Shown here piece by piece: positions 23,265 through 32,192 of a DNA stretch of 32,517 nt. The position numbers were made by a program, and so were the translations under genes. The DNA is taken from contig JAEUHD010000129.1 of the NCBI GenBank assembly GCA_016793645.1, forward strand, positions 1 through 32,517, written 5' to 3'. Every line of letters begins with the position of its first letter. The first letter of the stretch is position 1. The notes beneath the pieces were generated by a model that was not told where the DNA came from, ran no database searches, and was given only the letters and a program-made list of their open reading frames with translations. Source of the stretch: Verrucomicrobiales bacterium (GTDB lineage Bacteria > Verrucomicrobiota > Verrucomicrobiia > Limisphaerales > UBA9464).

Positions 23265-23510
23265 CCGGACAGCCTGAAGGCTGCACTACGAGCGAACCGT
23301 TCGTAGTCCAGGCTTTAGCCTGTTTCCCGCGCGCCACAGCGCGCCTGACGTCGCGCCCCTCGCCCGCGCCACCCGGACAGCCTGAAGGCTGCACTACGAA
23401 CGAACCGTTCGTAGTCCAGGCTTTAGCCTGTTCCCCGCGCGCCACAGCGCGCCCGACGTTGCGCCCCTCGCCCGCGCCACCCGGACAGCCTGAAGGCTGC
23501 ACTACGAACT
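23265..23510. repeat. Tandem 108-bp units carrying the REP-like palindrome (about 2.3 copies)
   Basis: CCGGACAGCCTGAAGGCTGC recurs at about 23265, 23373 and 23481, a strict 108-bp period. Each unit contains the palindrome CACTACGAACG…CGTTCGTAGTCC and the spacer CGCGCGCCACAGCGCGC; the third copy is cut short. Since 108 is a multiple of three, long false reading frames cross it. The rest of 23175-23555 holds no gene that I can support. Confidence 0.85.
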
Positions 23511-23555
23511 TGCCGGGGCTTCAAATGAACTGGGGATCCGTGTAGGCTCGCCGCC

Positions 23556-23849
23556 ATGACTCGTCACTGCCACCGCTGTGGTTGGGAATGGAAGTTTACG
23601 GACCTGCCCGGACGCAGCGAAACCTGTCCGCAATGCCGGGCGGATCTGCGCGTGTGCGTCAATTGCAACTTCTACGACCGCCGGGCCGCGCACCAATGTC
23701 GCGATGGCCGGGCCGAACCGGTCGAGGAGAAGGATCGCGCGAACTTCTGCGAGTACTTCGATTTCGCCAAGCGCTCCTGGGTCGGACCGGAAGGCAACAC
23801 CCGCGAGGATGCGGCCCGCGCCGCACTCCGAAGCCTGCTCGGAGACTGA
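23556..23849 (+). CDS. Small zinc-ribbon protein, 97 aa
   Basis: A cytoplasmic protein with cysteine pairs C5/C8, C24/C27 and C34/C37 plus C48 and C65: CHRCGWEW, SETCPQCRADLRVCVNCNFY, HQCRDG and FCEYFDF. This would bind one or two zinc ions. The start at 23556 opens directly at the first zinc knuckle (MTRHCHRCGW), so an earlier start is unlikely. The tail EDAARAALRSLLGD is helical. The family is seen as short hypothetical proteins; no function is established. It follows the palindrome units and converges on the next gene with a 24-bp gap. Confidence 0.8.
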   Translation: MTRHCHRCGWEWKFTDLPGRSETCPQCRADLRVCVNCNFYDRRAAHQCRDGRAEPVEEKDRANFCEYFDFAKRSWVGPEGNTREDAARAALRSLLGD

Positions 23850-23873
23850 TCGCGATGCCCCCGGGTCGGGCGA

Positions 23874-26579
23874 TCAGCGCACGGTGACGAAGTCCGAGTG
23901 GTTCAGAAGGACGAGAATCAGATTCTCCCGCGTCCGTTGCGCCGCCCGTTCCGCGGCGGAAACCCCCGCGGGAATCGGCGCCTCGAGGAAGTCCCGGCAT
24001 TCCCGCGTCTCGGCTGGAGTCGGACGCCGGGCCAGGATCCGTTGGAAGGCCCGCTCCACGAACCGGCCTTCATCTCCCCCGGATTCCGTCGCCAGCGTGG
24101 TTGCAAGGGATCGGGCCTGGCGCAGCGCCAGTTCACTGTTTCCCATCGCCAGGGCCTGCTGCGGCATCACGCTGGGGTGGCGCTCATAGCATTCCGTGAC
24201 GCCCGCGCCGTCAAAGATCTGCAGGAACTCGGCCTGCTTTTCCGCTGCGTGCCGAAGGTAGATCGACCTCCGTACGGACGTCAGCGCCTCGCGATGATCG
24301 ATGTCCGGACCGCCCATCGCGGGATCCAGTTTGCCGGCGACGTACAGCAAATTGTCCCGCACCGCCTCCGCCTCGAGCCGGCGCGAGTTCATCCGCCAGA
24401 AATGTAGATTGTCCGGATCCGCCGCCAAATCCGCATCGTCCGGAGTCGAGGCCATGCGATAGGCCGAACTGGTCACCAGGAGCCGGTGCAGGTGACGGAA
24501 CGACCAGGGGGATGCCTTCGCTGCGCCACCCGATTCGCCCGCGCTCCAGGTCGGCTCCATGAACTCGGCGGCGAGCCAGTCCAGAAGCTGCGGCTGCGTC
24601 GGCGGGCGGCCGTTTCTTCCGAAGTCCGCGGGTGACGATACGATCCCGCGGCCGAAGTGACGGAGCCAGACGTGGTTCACCGCAACGCGGGCCGTGAGGG
24701 GATTTTGCGGACGCACCATCCACCGCGCGAGGGCAAGGCGGCGTCCGCTGCTTTCCGTCGGATACACCTCCGCCGGACGACGCTGATAGGCGGCGGTCAG
24801 CGGCTTGGCCAGCGCTTCGACGGCTTCGTCGTATTTCCTGGACGCGTCCGTGAACTTCTTCCGGGCGTCCGCCACGGCGTTGGTCGCCGCCGCATCCACA
24901 GCCATCCGGGCCCGATGCCGCGCCAGCATCGCTTCGGCCACGGTCGCGGTCTGTTGCAGCAACAGGGTGTTCGTGCCGTGGCGCAGGGCCTCGGAGGGAT
25001 CGGAGGTGCGGGTTCCGCCGGGACCGTCCTCCCAGGCCAGCACGGCTTCGAGGGCGGCCTGCCGCTTCTCCGCGGCATCCAACGCCAGGGACAGTTCCAG
25101 AAGGCGGTCCGGAGACGGGGCATTGGTCCCCGCATGCGCCTCCTCCAGACTTTTCCGGGCGATCGCCACGGTGTTGGAACCGGCCGACCAGACGTCCCGG
25201 ATCACGAACTCGCGTCCGTCCGGATGCGACGCCTCCCACGGCAATGCCACCGGCGACACTTCCAGTCGTCCGCCCAGCACCGTCGGAACTCCCGGAGCCA
25301 CGGGCGCGTTGGTCACTGGATTTCGTTCATCGCCCCGGACCAGAAACCAGGTCGGTGCATTCGTGGCGTCGTAGGCCCGCACCACGCCATCCCGCGACGT
25401 GTCGAGTTCCCCGGGGCTACGGTCGGTGCGCACCTGGTGGGGTTCGAACACCGCCCGCAGCGCGTAGTATTCCTTCTGCGAGATGGGATCGAACATGTGG
25501 TCATGGCACTTCGCGCATCCCATGGTCACCCCGAGAAACGCCTGCGAGGTGTGCTTCACGGTGTCCTCCAGCCACTGTTCGCGGGAAAGCATCTTGTAGT
25601 TTCGAACCAGGAATCCGGTCGCGCGCAGGGCATCGGGATCCCCGGGAGCCAGCTCATCGGCCGCGAGCATCTCCGTCACCATGCGGTCATACGGCTTGTC
25701 GGCGTGGAGCGACTCCACAATCCAGTCCCGCCAGCGCCAGATGTGGGGTTTGGAATCCCGGATCTGATTGCCATCCGCCCAGCCCGCCCAGTCGCTGTAG
25801 CGCCAGACATCCATCCAGTGCCGCGCCCACCGTTCGCCGTGGCGCGGGTCGGCCAACAGACGTTCGACCACCTGTTCGTAGGCGCGGGGGGACGTGTCGG
25901 CGAGGAAGGCCTCCTGTTCCGCCGGCGTGGGGGAAAGTCCGATGAGGTCGAGATACACCCGGCGCAGCAGAACCTCGCGCGGGGCCTCGGGACGGGGCTG
26001 GAGTCCGAGCCGCTGCCAATCCGCCGCGAGGAAGGTGTCCACCGGATTGCGGATCACGAAGCCGGCAGGCGTCGCGCTTTTCGGAAGTTCCGGTCTGCGG
26101 ACCGGCTCAAACGGTTGCCAGCGGTATCCCGAGAGGAACTCCGCGAACTCCCGGGACCGGATGTCCGCGAGCGCCCGTTCGCCTGCGCTGGGAACATCCT
26201 TGGGATCCCCTGGGGAATGGCCCAGGAGCAGTTCCGTTTCATTGGCCACCCCGTCGCCATCGGAGTCCTCGCGGGCCACGGCGACCAGGCGCGAGGCGAG
26301 ATCGTGTGCCGCGCCTTCCTGTTCGAGTTGTTCTCCGAGTTCTCGGAGGCGGTCGCCGAAGGGATTGTGGGGAAACTCGGCCAGGGACTCCGGGAACTTC
26401 TGCTCGCTGGGCAGGTGGCAGGTGGTGCACTTCGCCAGCGGGCGGGAGAGAAACCGGTCGTAGTGCTTTTCCAGCGCCGCCCGGTTCGCCGGCGTCGCGA
26501 ACGCGGGCAACGCCATTCCGCAGAGCAACACCACCGCCAGGGGTGCCCACCGGAGGAAATGGAGTCTGCGTCGCTGCAT
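23874..26579 (-). CDS. Exported DUF1549/DUF1553 protein with c-type haem motifs, 901 aa
   Basis: The N-terminus LHFLRWAPLAVVLLCGMALP is a signal peptide. Residues 51-55 are CTTCH, a cytochrome-c haem-binding motif (cytochrome-C-like domain), followed by DSDGDGVANETELLLGHSPG (105-124), a calcium-binding thrombospondin-3-like loop. DUF1549 spans about 175-375 and holds a second CxxCH (C355, C358, H359 in GCAKCHDHMFDPIS). A long insert of about 230 residues has few motifs. DUF1553 is at about 610-870 (SSGRRLALARWMVRPQNPLT, NHVWLRHFGRGIVSSP, RRSIYLRHAAEK). Such proteins are abundant in planctomycetes and verrucomicrobia and often sit next to DUF1501 genes; the reaction is unknown. Here the partner operon is 2.6 kb away. 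Confidence 0.9.
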   Translation of the reverse strand: MQRRRLHFLRWAPLAVVLLCGMALPAFATPANRAALEKHYDRFLSRPLAKCTTCHLPSEQKFPESLAEFPHNPFGDRLRELGEQLEQEGAAHDLASRLVAVAREDSDGDGVANETELLLGHSPGDPKDVPSAGERALADIRSREFAEFLSGYRWQPFEPVRRPELPKSATPAGFVIRNPVDTFLAADWQRLGLQPRPEAPREVLLRRVYLDLIGLSPTPAEQEAFLADTSPRAYEQVVERLLADPRHGERWARHWMDVWRYSDWAGWADGNQIRDSKPHIWRWRDWIVESLHADKPYDRMVTEMLAADELAPGDPDALRATGFLVRNYKMLSREQWLEDTVKHTSQAFLGVTMGCAKCHDHMFDPISQKEYYALRAVFEPHQVRTDRSPGELDTSRDGVVRAYDATNAPTWFLVRGDERNPVTNAPVAPGVPTVLGGRLEVSPVALPWEASHPDGREFVIRDVWSAGSNTVAIARKSLEEAHAGTNAPSPDRLLELSLALDAAEKRQAALEAVLAWEDGPGGTRTSDPSEALRHGTNTLLLQQTATVAEAMLARHRARMAVDAAATNAVADARKKFTDASRKYDEAVEALAKPLTAAYQRRPAEVYPTESSGRRLALARWMVRPQNPLTARVAVNHVWLRHFGRGIVSSPADFGRNGRPPTQPQLLDWLAAEFMEPTWSAGESGGAAKASPWSFRHLHRLLVTSSAYRMASTPDDADLAADPDNLHFWRMNSRRLEAEAVRDNLLYVAGKLDPAMGGPDIDHREALTSVRRSIYLRHAAEKQAEFLQIFDGAGVTECYERHPSVMPQQALAMGNSELALRQARSLATTLATESGGDEGRFVERAFQRILARRPTPAETRECRDFLEAPIPAGVSAAERAAQRTRENLILVLLNHSDFVTVR

Positions 26580-26751
26580 GGAGAGTGCCCCTACGGAACA
26601 TCACGCGTCCCGCCGCCCCGCGAGCCTGGAATCGGATCCGGCGGAAAAGGTCCCGAAGTTTCCGGAGTGCTCCGAAACCGGGCTCGCTCCCTTTCCCCGC
26701 CCTTCTCCGCACTTGCCGGGGAGGGGCGCTTTCCGGGACGATTTCCGCCGT

Positions 26752-27309
26752 ATGCGCGCCTGGCTCCCTTGTGTCACCGCCTTCCTGGTCGCCGTGAGCG
26801 GCGCCTTCGCCGCCGAACCGCTGCCCGCGGCGCCCGCCGGATTCGCCTGGAACCGGCTCTCGGAGATCCGCGCCGACCTGCTCGTGCCGACCGGGTGGAA
26901 GCTCTCCCGTCAGAAGAAGGGCGACTCGGAGACGTACCACCTTGCGGGTCCGAAGTCCGGAGCGGGAGCGGGCGCCGCCTTCGACATCAACTGGGTGCCG
27001 GAGGTGCCCAAGAAGACTGCCATGAGTCCGTCGAAGTACGCCGCGGGACTCGTCTCCGCCGCGTCCGACAGCCACAAGCTGCTCGACAAGAAAAGCAGCA
27101 GCAAAGGATCGTTTGCCACGGCGTCGTTCCGCTATGCGGATTCCGGCAAGGGCCGCGACGGCATGATGGTGAGCTACGAGTTTCTCGCGAATGATCGTTC
27201 CGGAAGCCTCTACATTGTCGCGTTCGAGGCGCCCGCCGCCACTTGGGCGGATGCCTGGGCGATTGGGAAGGTGATCTTCGAGAATCTGCGGCTGGATCCG
27301 GTGTTGTAA
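26752..27309 (+). CDS. Exported hypothetical protein, 185 aa
   Basis: No family recognised with confidence. The start at 26752 gives MRAWLPCVTAFLVAVSGAFA, a clear signal peptide, while the longer frame to 26578 overlaps the divergent gene and looks non-coding. The mature protein resembles a single alpha/beta domain: LSEIRADLLVPTGWKLSRQK, GAAFDINWVPEVPKKT, ASFRYADSGKGRDGMMVSYE, SGSLYIVAFEAPAATWADAW, and ending VIFENLRLDPVL. The pattern 'P.GW' plus a long final helix is like stress-type PsbP/DcrB-like folds; this is a weak impression. It is divergent from the DUF1549/DUF1553 gene with a 172-bp gap. Confidence 0.75.
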   Translation: MRAWLPCVTAFLVAVSGAFAAEPLPAAPAGFAWNRLSEIRADLLVPTGWKLSRQKKGDSETYHLAGPKSGAGAGAAFDINWVPEVPKKTAMSPSKYAAGLVSAASDSHKLLDKKSSSKGSFATASFRYADSGKGRDGMMVSYEFLANDRSGSLYIVAFEAPAATWADAWAIGKVIFENLRLDPVL

Positions 27310-27329
27310 TTGCGAACTGCGGTGGCTGC

Positions 27330-27735
27330 GGGATGGGGTGGCCGCGGGCTGCGCCCGCGGGTGACCCCTCCTCCGCACCGCAGTGCGGAGGACCATCCCT
27401 CGTGGCGTCATCTCGAACCGCTCCTCTCCTCGCGGAACGAGTCCTCCTCACCTCCCGTCCGCGGCGGCGCTGCCGCAGACGGAATTCAGAACCGCGCCGC
27501 AGCGCAGTTCCACCCCCCTGCTCATCGGCCCCGCGGGATGGGGTGGCCGCGGGCTGCGCCCGCGGGTGACCTCTCCTCCGCACCGCAGTGCGGAGGACCA
27601 TCCCTCGTGGAGTCGTCTCACACCGCTTCTCCCCTCGCGGAACGAGTCCTTCTCCCCTCCCGTCCGCAACAGAGCTGCCGCAGACGGAATTCAGAACCGC
27701 GCCGCAGCGCAGTTCCACCCTCCCCACTCCTCCTC
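27330..27735. repeat. Two tandem 205-bp units with several hairpins
   Basis: Unit 1 starts GGGATGGGGTGGCCGCGGGC at 27330 and unit 2 at 27535. Each holds the hairpins CCGCGGGC-TGC-GCCCGCGG and TCCTCCGCA-loop-TGCGGAGGA, a partly conserved CCGTC…GACGG stem, and GAACCGCGC…GCGCAGTTC. The whole gap 27310-27771 contains nothing else that I can support as a gene. Confidence 0.8.
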
Positions 27736-27771
27736 GGCGCCTGCGGGCGACGCATGAAGTTCCATTGCCAT

Positions 27772-29226
27772 CTATGCAAGGATGGACCGGATCGGATCCG
27801 CGCCCTCGACGCCCACCAGCTTTTGATCGAGGCCGCCGTAAAAGTAGCTGAGGCGGTTGGGATCGAGTCCCATGAGGTGCAGCACCGTGGCGTGGAGGTT
27901 CTTCACGTGGACCTTTCCGGACACCGCCGCCGAGCCGAGTTCGTCCGTTTCGCCGTGGCTGACCCCACCGCGGACGCCACCGCCCGCGAGCCACATGGTG
28001 AACCCGAACGCGTTGTGGTCGCGTCCGGTGCCCTTCTCATACTCCGCCGTGGGCTGGCGCCCGAATTCGCCGCCCCAAACCACCAGCGTTTCCTCCAGCA
28101 TCCCGCGCTGCTTCAGGTCGCGCAGCAGACCGGCAATCGGACGATCCGTCCGTCCCGCATGGAAGTTATGGTTCTTCTCGATGTCCGTGTGGGCGTCCCA
28201 ATTGTCGTCATTGTGCGCCCCGCCGGCATAGAGCTGAACGAATCGGACGCCGCGCTCCACCAGTCGTCGGGCGAGCAGGCATCGTCGTCCGAACTCGGCG
28301 GTCCGGGGATCGTTCATCCCATACAGCTCGCGGGTCGCTTCGGTCTCCCGACCGAGATCCACGGCCTCCGGCGCGCATTGCTGCATGCGGAAGGCCAGTT
28401 CGTAACTCGCGATGCGCGCGCCCAGGTTGGAGTTCTCCGGATGCAGCGCGGCATGTTCCGTATTGAAGTCGCGCAGGGCGTCCAGCACGTGGCGCTGCAT
28501 CGGGTCCGAAACCCCGTCCGGCCGGCGCAGGTCCAGGATCGGATCCCCGGCGGATCGAAGCACCGTGCCCTGGTAGGACGCCGGCATGTAGCCACTGGAC
28601 CAATTCTTCGCGCCGCTGATCGGGCCGCCGATGGGGTCCAGCATCACGGCGAATCCGGGCAGGTTCTCACTGACGCTGCCCAGCCCGTAGTTGACCCAGG
28701 ATCCGAGGCACGGGCTTCCGGACAGGATCTTCCCGGTGTTCATCTGCAACATGGCCGACCCGTGAATGGGGGAGTCGGCTGTCATCGAATGCACGAAGGC
28801 CAGGTCGTCCACGCAGGTCGCGAGGTTCGGAAACAGGTCGCTCACGTGCTTGCCGCATTCGCCGTATTGCTGGAACCGCCACTTGGGTCCCACGACGCGT
28901 CCCTCGTTCTTCTTTCCGCCACGGCCGAAGGTTTTCACCGCAATGGTCTTTCCATCCAACGCGGCCAGCTGCGGCTTGTAGTCAAAGGTGTCCACGTGGC
29001 TGGGACCGCCATACATGAACAGGAAGATGACGCTCTTGGCGCGGGCGACTCGATGCGGGAATTTCGGGGCGAGCGGATTCACGAACGCCGCGGCCTCCGC
29101 CGCACGGGCCCGGGACGCGTCGAGCCCCATCAACCCGGCGAGCGCGACGCCGGTGAATCCCGCGCCGGCTTCCCAGAGGAATTCGCGGCGGGTCCGGCGG
29201 CAGAAGGGTCCGTGGGAGGAATGCAT
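27772..29226 (-). CDS. Tat-exported DUF1501 (sulfatase-like) protein, 484 aa
   Basis: The N-terminus has the Tat motif RRTRREFLW (twin arginine R13-R14, then E-F-L) and a hydrophobic stretch AGAGFTGVALAGLMGL. The body matches DUF1501: SVIFLFMYGGPSHVDTFDYK, FVHSMTADSPIHGSAMLQMN, GSWVNYGLGSVSENLPGF, GVRFVQLYAGGAHNDDNWDA, LVVWGGEFGRQPTAEYEKG, GRDHNAFGFTMWLAGGG and a late LHLMGLDPNRLSYFYGG. The family belongs to the alkaline phosphatase/sulfatase superfamily, but activity is unproven. The ATG at 29226 has a GAGG about ten bases upstream; an in-frame GTG at 29235 is an alternative. It begins 10 bp after the stop of the DUF1549/DUF1553 gene, so the two are one operon. Confidence 0.92.
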   Translation of the reverse strand: MHSSHGPFCRRTRREFLWEAGAGFTGVALAGLMGLDASRARAAEAAAFVNPLAPKFPHRVARAKSVIFLFMYGGPSHVDTFDYKPQLAALDGKTIAVKTFGRGGKKNEGRVVGPKWRFQQYGECGKHVSDLFPNLATCVDDLAFVHSMTADSPIHGSAMLQMNTGKILSGSPCLGSWVNYGLGSVSENLPGFAVMLDPIGGPISGAKNWSSGYMPASYQGTVLRSAGDPILDLRRPDGVSDPMQRHVLDALRDFNTEHAALHPENSNLGARIASYELAFRMQQCAPEAVDLGRETEATRELYGMNDPRTAEFGRRCLLARRLVERGVRFVQLYAGGAHNDDNWDAHTDIEKNHNFHAGRTDRPIAGLLRDLKQRGMLEETLVVWGGEFGRQPTAEYEKGTGRDHNAFGFTMWLAGGGVRGGVSHGETDELGSAAVSGKVHVKNLHATVLHLMGLDPNRLSYFYGGLDQKLVGVEGADPIRSILA

Positions 29227-29236
29227 GGAGGGCACC

Positions 29237-31147
29237 TCAATCCAGATACAGGAATTCGTTCAGGTTCAGCGCCAGCAGGCAGAAGGAGGTCAGGGCTGCG
29301 GATGCGGAGGCACCGTCCGAATCTTTCAGCGCTCGAATCAGCTCGGTCCCGCGGCGCACCTCGGCGTCGGAGGGCGGACGCGACGTCACCAGGGCGAGAG
29401 CCCTCCGGACGCACGCGGCGGTGTCGGAACCACACTCCCGCTGCACCCGCTCCGCCATCCGGGCCGCCTGCTGCTGGAAGAAATCGCCGTTGAGCATTCC
29501 CAACGCCTGCGTGGGTTGCGTGGTGGAGAAGCGCACGGGCGTGGAGCGGTCGGTCTCCGCGAGGTCGAATCCGAGGAGCACCGGCGCCAGCAGGGAGCGC
29601 TTCACATGAATGTAAATGCTGCGGCGCGCCTGCTCCGACGGCGGGGATTCACCCCAGCCCTTGCCGGGCACGGACTGGCTCGCCAGCACCTCCCTGGGCA
29701 GCGTGATGTACACGCCCGGACCGAACATGCGGGCGTTGGCAGTTCCGGAAACCTGCAGCGTGGAATCCCGGATCTCCTCCGCCGTCAGCCGACGCATCTC
29801 AAACCGGGAAAACAGTTCGTTGCCGGGATCCGCACGAAGGACGTCCGGAGAAACCGAAGCCGAGGCGCGATATGCCCGCGAAGTGAGGAGCAGACGATGC
29901 AGGCGTTTCAGGCTCCACCCGTCCCGGACGAATTCCCGTGCGAGCCAGTCGAGGAGTTCCGGATGCGTCGGCGCGGATCCCTGAAGCCCGAAGTCACTCG
30001 GCGTCCGCACCAGGCCGCGTCCGAAATGATGCTGCCACACGCGGTTCACCATCACCCGGGCGGTGAGCGGGTTGTCGGGGGACGCGATCCATTCCGCGAG
30101 GGCGAGGCGACGTCCGGACGACTTCGCCGACGGCGGCGGCGTAATCTGCGGAACGGGCGGTGCCAGTACCTTGGGGAAGGCGGGCTCCACGCGGTCGCCC
30201 CGGGCCAGGGGATTTCCCCGAAGGAGCACGAAGGTATCCGGAACCACGGCACCCGGTTCGGTGACGGCGAGCGCGTGGGCGTCTCCGGCTCCGGGCAGGG
30301 GCACCTCGTCGGAGGGGCCCTGGTTCTGGTAGGGCGCGACGTTGTGGAAGAACGAGAGGAGCGAGTAGTAATCGCGCTGCGAGATCGGATCGATCTTGTG
30401 GTCGTGGCACCGTGCGCAATCCACGGTCAGCCCGAGGAAGACCTGGCCGGTGGTGGCCACGATGTCGTCCAGTTGATCAAAGCGCGCCAACTCCTTGTCC
30501 GCGGGATCGTTGTCCCAGATGCCGAGGCGATAGAATCCGGTTCCCAGAATCCCGTCGGCCCCGCCGTCCGGAAGTTCATCGCCCGCCAGTTGTTCGCGGA
30601 TGAACCGGTCGTAGGGCTTGTCGTCATTGAAAGCCCGGATGACATAATCCCGGTATCGCCACGCGTTGGGCTTGGGATCGTCGGTTTCGTAGCTGTTGGT
30701 CTCGGCGAAGCGCACGAGGTCGAGCCAGTGACGGCCCCACTTCTCGCCATAGCGCGGATCCGCCAGCAGCCGATCCACCAACCGCTCCCAGGCATCGGAC
30801 CGGGGATCCGTCGCCAGCACCTCCACCTCCTCGGGAGTGGGGGGAAGTCCGAGCAGATCGAAGTAGATGCGGCGAATCAGGGTGCGCCGGTCCGCCGGTG
30901 CAGGCGGCGTCAGGTGCCGCTCCGCCAGACGCGCCTCCACGAAGGCGTCCACCGGATTCCGCGAGTCCGACGCGGACGGCGGCGGAGAACGGTCCGGGAC
31001 CGCGACGAACGCCCAGTGGGTCCGGGAATCGAGGGAACCCGCCGGGGCCGCGCCGCCGGCCGGGAACTCCGCAGCGCGGAGGCCTGCGGTGGCGGTCGCT
31101 GCCACCACCGCGGCGAGCCTGGCGGCGTGGCGGAGGACGAATCCCAT
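29237..31147 (-). CDS. Exported DUF1549/DUF1553 protein, 636 aa
   Basis: The start MGFVLRHAARLAAVVAATAT gives a signal peptide cleaved near LRAAEF. DUF1549 spans about 65-260, with NPVDAFVEARL, RRIYFDLLGLPPTPEEVE, YGEKWGRHWLDLVRFAETNS, and CARCHDHKIDPIS (C244, C247, H248), a c-type haem-like motif. DUF1553 spans about 345-610: SSGRRLALAEWIASPDNPLT, NRVWQHHFGRGLVRTPSDFG, ARRSIYIHVKRSLLAPVLLG, and TQPTQALGMLNGDFFQQQAA. Unlike the 23874 protein it has no separate N-terminal CxxCH domain and no calcium loop. It lies 4 bp after the beta-propeller gene and 10 bp before DUF1501, an operon seen widely in this phylum; its biochemical role is unknown. Confidence 0.93.
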   Translation of the reverse strand: MGFVLRHAARLAAVVAATATAGLRAAEFPAGGAAPAGSLDSRTHWAFVAVPDRSPPPSASDSRNPVDAFVEARLAERHLTPPAPADRRTLIRRIYFDLLGLPPTPEEVEVLATDPRSDAWERLVDRLLADPRYGEKWGRHWLDLVRFAETNSYETDDPKPNAWRYRDYVIRAFNDDKPYDRFIREQLAGDELPDGGADGILGTGFYRLGIWDNDPADKELARFDQLDDIVATTGQVFLGLTVDCARCHDHKIDPISQRDYYSLLSFFHNVAPYQNQGPSDEVPLPGAGDAHALAVTEPGAVVPDTFVLLRGNPLARGDRVEPAFPKVLAPPVPQITPPPSAKSSGRRLALAEWIASPDNPLTARVMVNRVWQHHFGRGLVRTPSDFGLQGSAPTHPELLDWLAREFVRDGWSLKRLHRLLLTSRAYRASASVSPDVLRADPGNELFSRFEMRRLTAEEIRDSTLQVSGTANARMFGPGVYITLPREVLASQSVPGKGWGESPPSEQARRSIYIHVKRSLLAPVLLGFDLAETDRSTPVRFSTTQPTQALGMLNGDFFQQQAARMAERVQRECGSDTAACVRRALALVTSRPPSDAEVRRGTELIRALKDSDGASASAALTSFCLLALNLNEFLYLD

Positions 31148-31151
31148 GCGG

Positions 31152-32105
31152 CTATTTCTTCGGCGGAAGGACGGCGACCACCGGGGTGGAGTTCCCGAAG
31201 TGGGTGAAGTCCGTCCAGGACCACACGACTTTGCGGTCGGGAGTGACCTCGATCAACTGGGGATTGTCGGGACCGGCGTGGCAGTTGCCGATCAGGGTGT
31301 TTCCATTGGGAAGCCGTTCCACGCGGGTCACCCAGGCCAGGGTGATCCCGGGCAGGTCATTCTGTTCGACCTTCCAGACGATCTTTCCGGCGGGAGTGAC
31401 CTCGAGCACGGCGTGTCCGTTGCCCGCGCCAATCAGTGTATTGCCATTGGGAAGCCGCGTGGCGCTGAACACGGAATTCCCGAAGGCCTCGGGTCCATGG
31501 CCGCCCTTGCGCTCCTTGCCGAACAGCGGGACGTCATACTGCCAGACGACCTTCCCGGTCGGGTCGTACTCGCGTACGCGTCCGTCGGCTTCATGGGCGA
31601 CGAGATAGTTCCCGTTGGCAATCTTCCGCACGAGGCGGGTGTCGGAGTGGGCGCTGGGATGGTCCACCTGCAGCTTCACCTCGCGCTTCACGGCGCCGGT
31701 TGAGTCCACTTCCAGGATCCGCGCCGGACCCGACTCCACAATCATGGTGAGACCGCCGGGCAGGCGCTGGAAGGCGTGGACCTCGACGGGCTTGCCTGGA
31801 TTCGCCTTCGCCGCGTCGTACTGCCACACGACCTTGCGGTCCGGGGTGACCTCCTGCACGAGTGTCCAGCCCTGCTGCAGGAGGATGTTGCCGTTGGGCA
31901 GCACCGCCGCGTCATGAATGGCGGTCACGGGAATCTCCCATTCCACGGAACCATCCGGCGCGATGATGGCGAGGCGCTTGGTGGAATCGTCGCCCGCCAG
32001 GATCCGGCGTCCGGGCGCGGCCGGGGCGGCGTGGAGTTGGGCGAGCAGGAGGATGCCGGAGCCGAGGGCGGCCAGGCGCAGGACGATGGCGTGCGGTGAG
32101 TTCAT
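31152..32105 (-). CDS. Exported beta-propeller (PQQ/SMP-30-like repeat) protein, 317 aa
   Basis: The start MNSPHAIVLRLAALGSGILL gives a signal peptide ending near HAAPA. The mature protein has six or so propeller blades with paired motifs L-P-N-G-N-[TI]-L-[IL] and [LV]-[EI]-[VE]-x-x-x-[GR]-K-[VI]-V-W-x, for example DAAVLPNGNILLQQGWTLVQ, TRLPNGNTLIGAGNGHAVLE and RVERLPNGNTLIGNCHAG. Two of the blades carry the near-identical EVTPDRKVVW. It is a periplasmic or surface protein whose ligand is unknown. It is the first gene of the three-gene operon with DUF1549/DUF1553 and DUF1501; the shared transcript suggests they act on one substrate. Confidence 0.88.
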   Translation of the reverse strand: MNSPHAIVLRLAALGSGILLLAQLHAAPAAPGRRILAGDDSTKRLAIIAPDGSVEWEIPVTAIHDAAVLPNGNILLQQGWTLVQEVTPDRKVVWQYDAAKANPGKPVEVHAFQRLPGGLTMIVESGPARILEVDSTGAVKREVKLQVDHPSAHSDTRLVRKIANGNYLVAHEADGRVREYDPTGKVVWQYDVPLFGKERKGGHGPEAFGNSVFSATRLPNGNTLIGAGNGHAVLEVTPAGKIVWKVEQNDLPGITLAWVTRVERLPNGNTLIGNCHAGPDNPQLIEVTPDRKVVWSWTDFTHFGNSTPVVAVLPPKK

Positions 32106-32192
32106 GGAACGCGGAGGGTGTACCGTGAAAAACTAGTCGGGCGGCTTGGAACCTGTCGAGGCCCGAAGCCGTTGCGGCCCTGGACAGACCAA

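Noticed and set aside
22990..23502. Minus-strand 170-codon frame with repeated PSGCPGGAGEG segments.
   Set aside because: It reads the 108-bp repeat units, which stay in frame because 108 is a multiple of three.
23265..23510. A possible CRISPR array because of regular spacing.
   Set aside because: The spacers between palindromes are themselves identical, the period is 108 bp, and no cas gene is present; it is a tandem duplication.
24657..27194. An 845-codon plus-strand frame.
   Set aside because: Opposite the DUF1549/DUF1553 gene, rich in R, G and H as shadow frames are, with no recognisable motifs.
26987..27994. Minus-strand 335-codon frame.
   Set aside because: It crosses the palindromic units and runs antisense to the exported protein gene; no protein features.
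27310..31207. Plus-strand frames of 727 and 739 codons.
   Set aside because: Antisense to the DUF1501 and DUF1549/DUF1553 genes; the first also begins in palindromic repeats.
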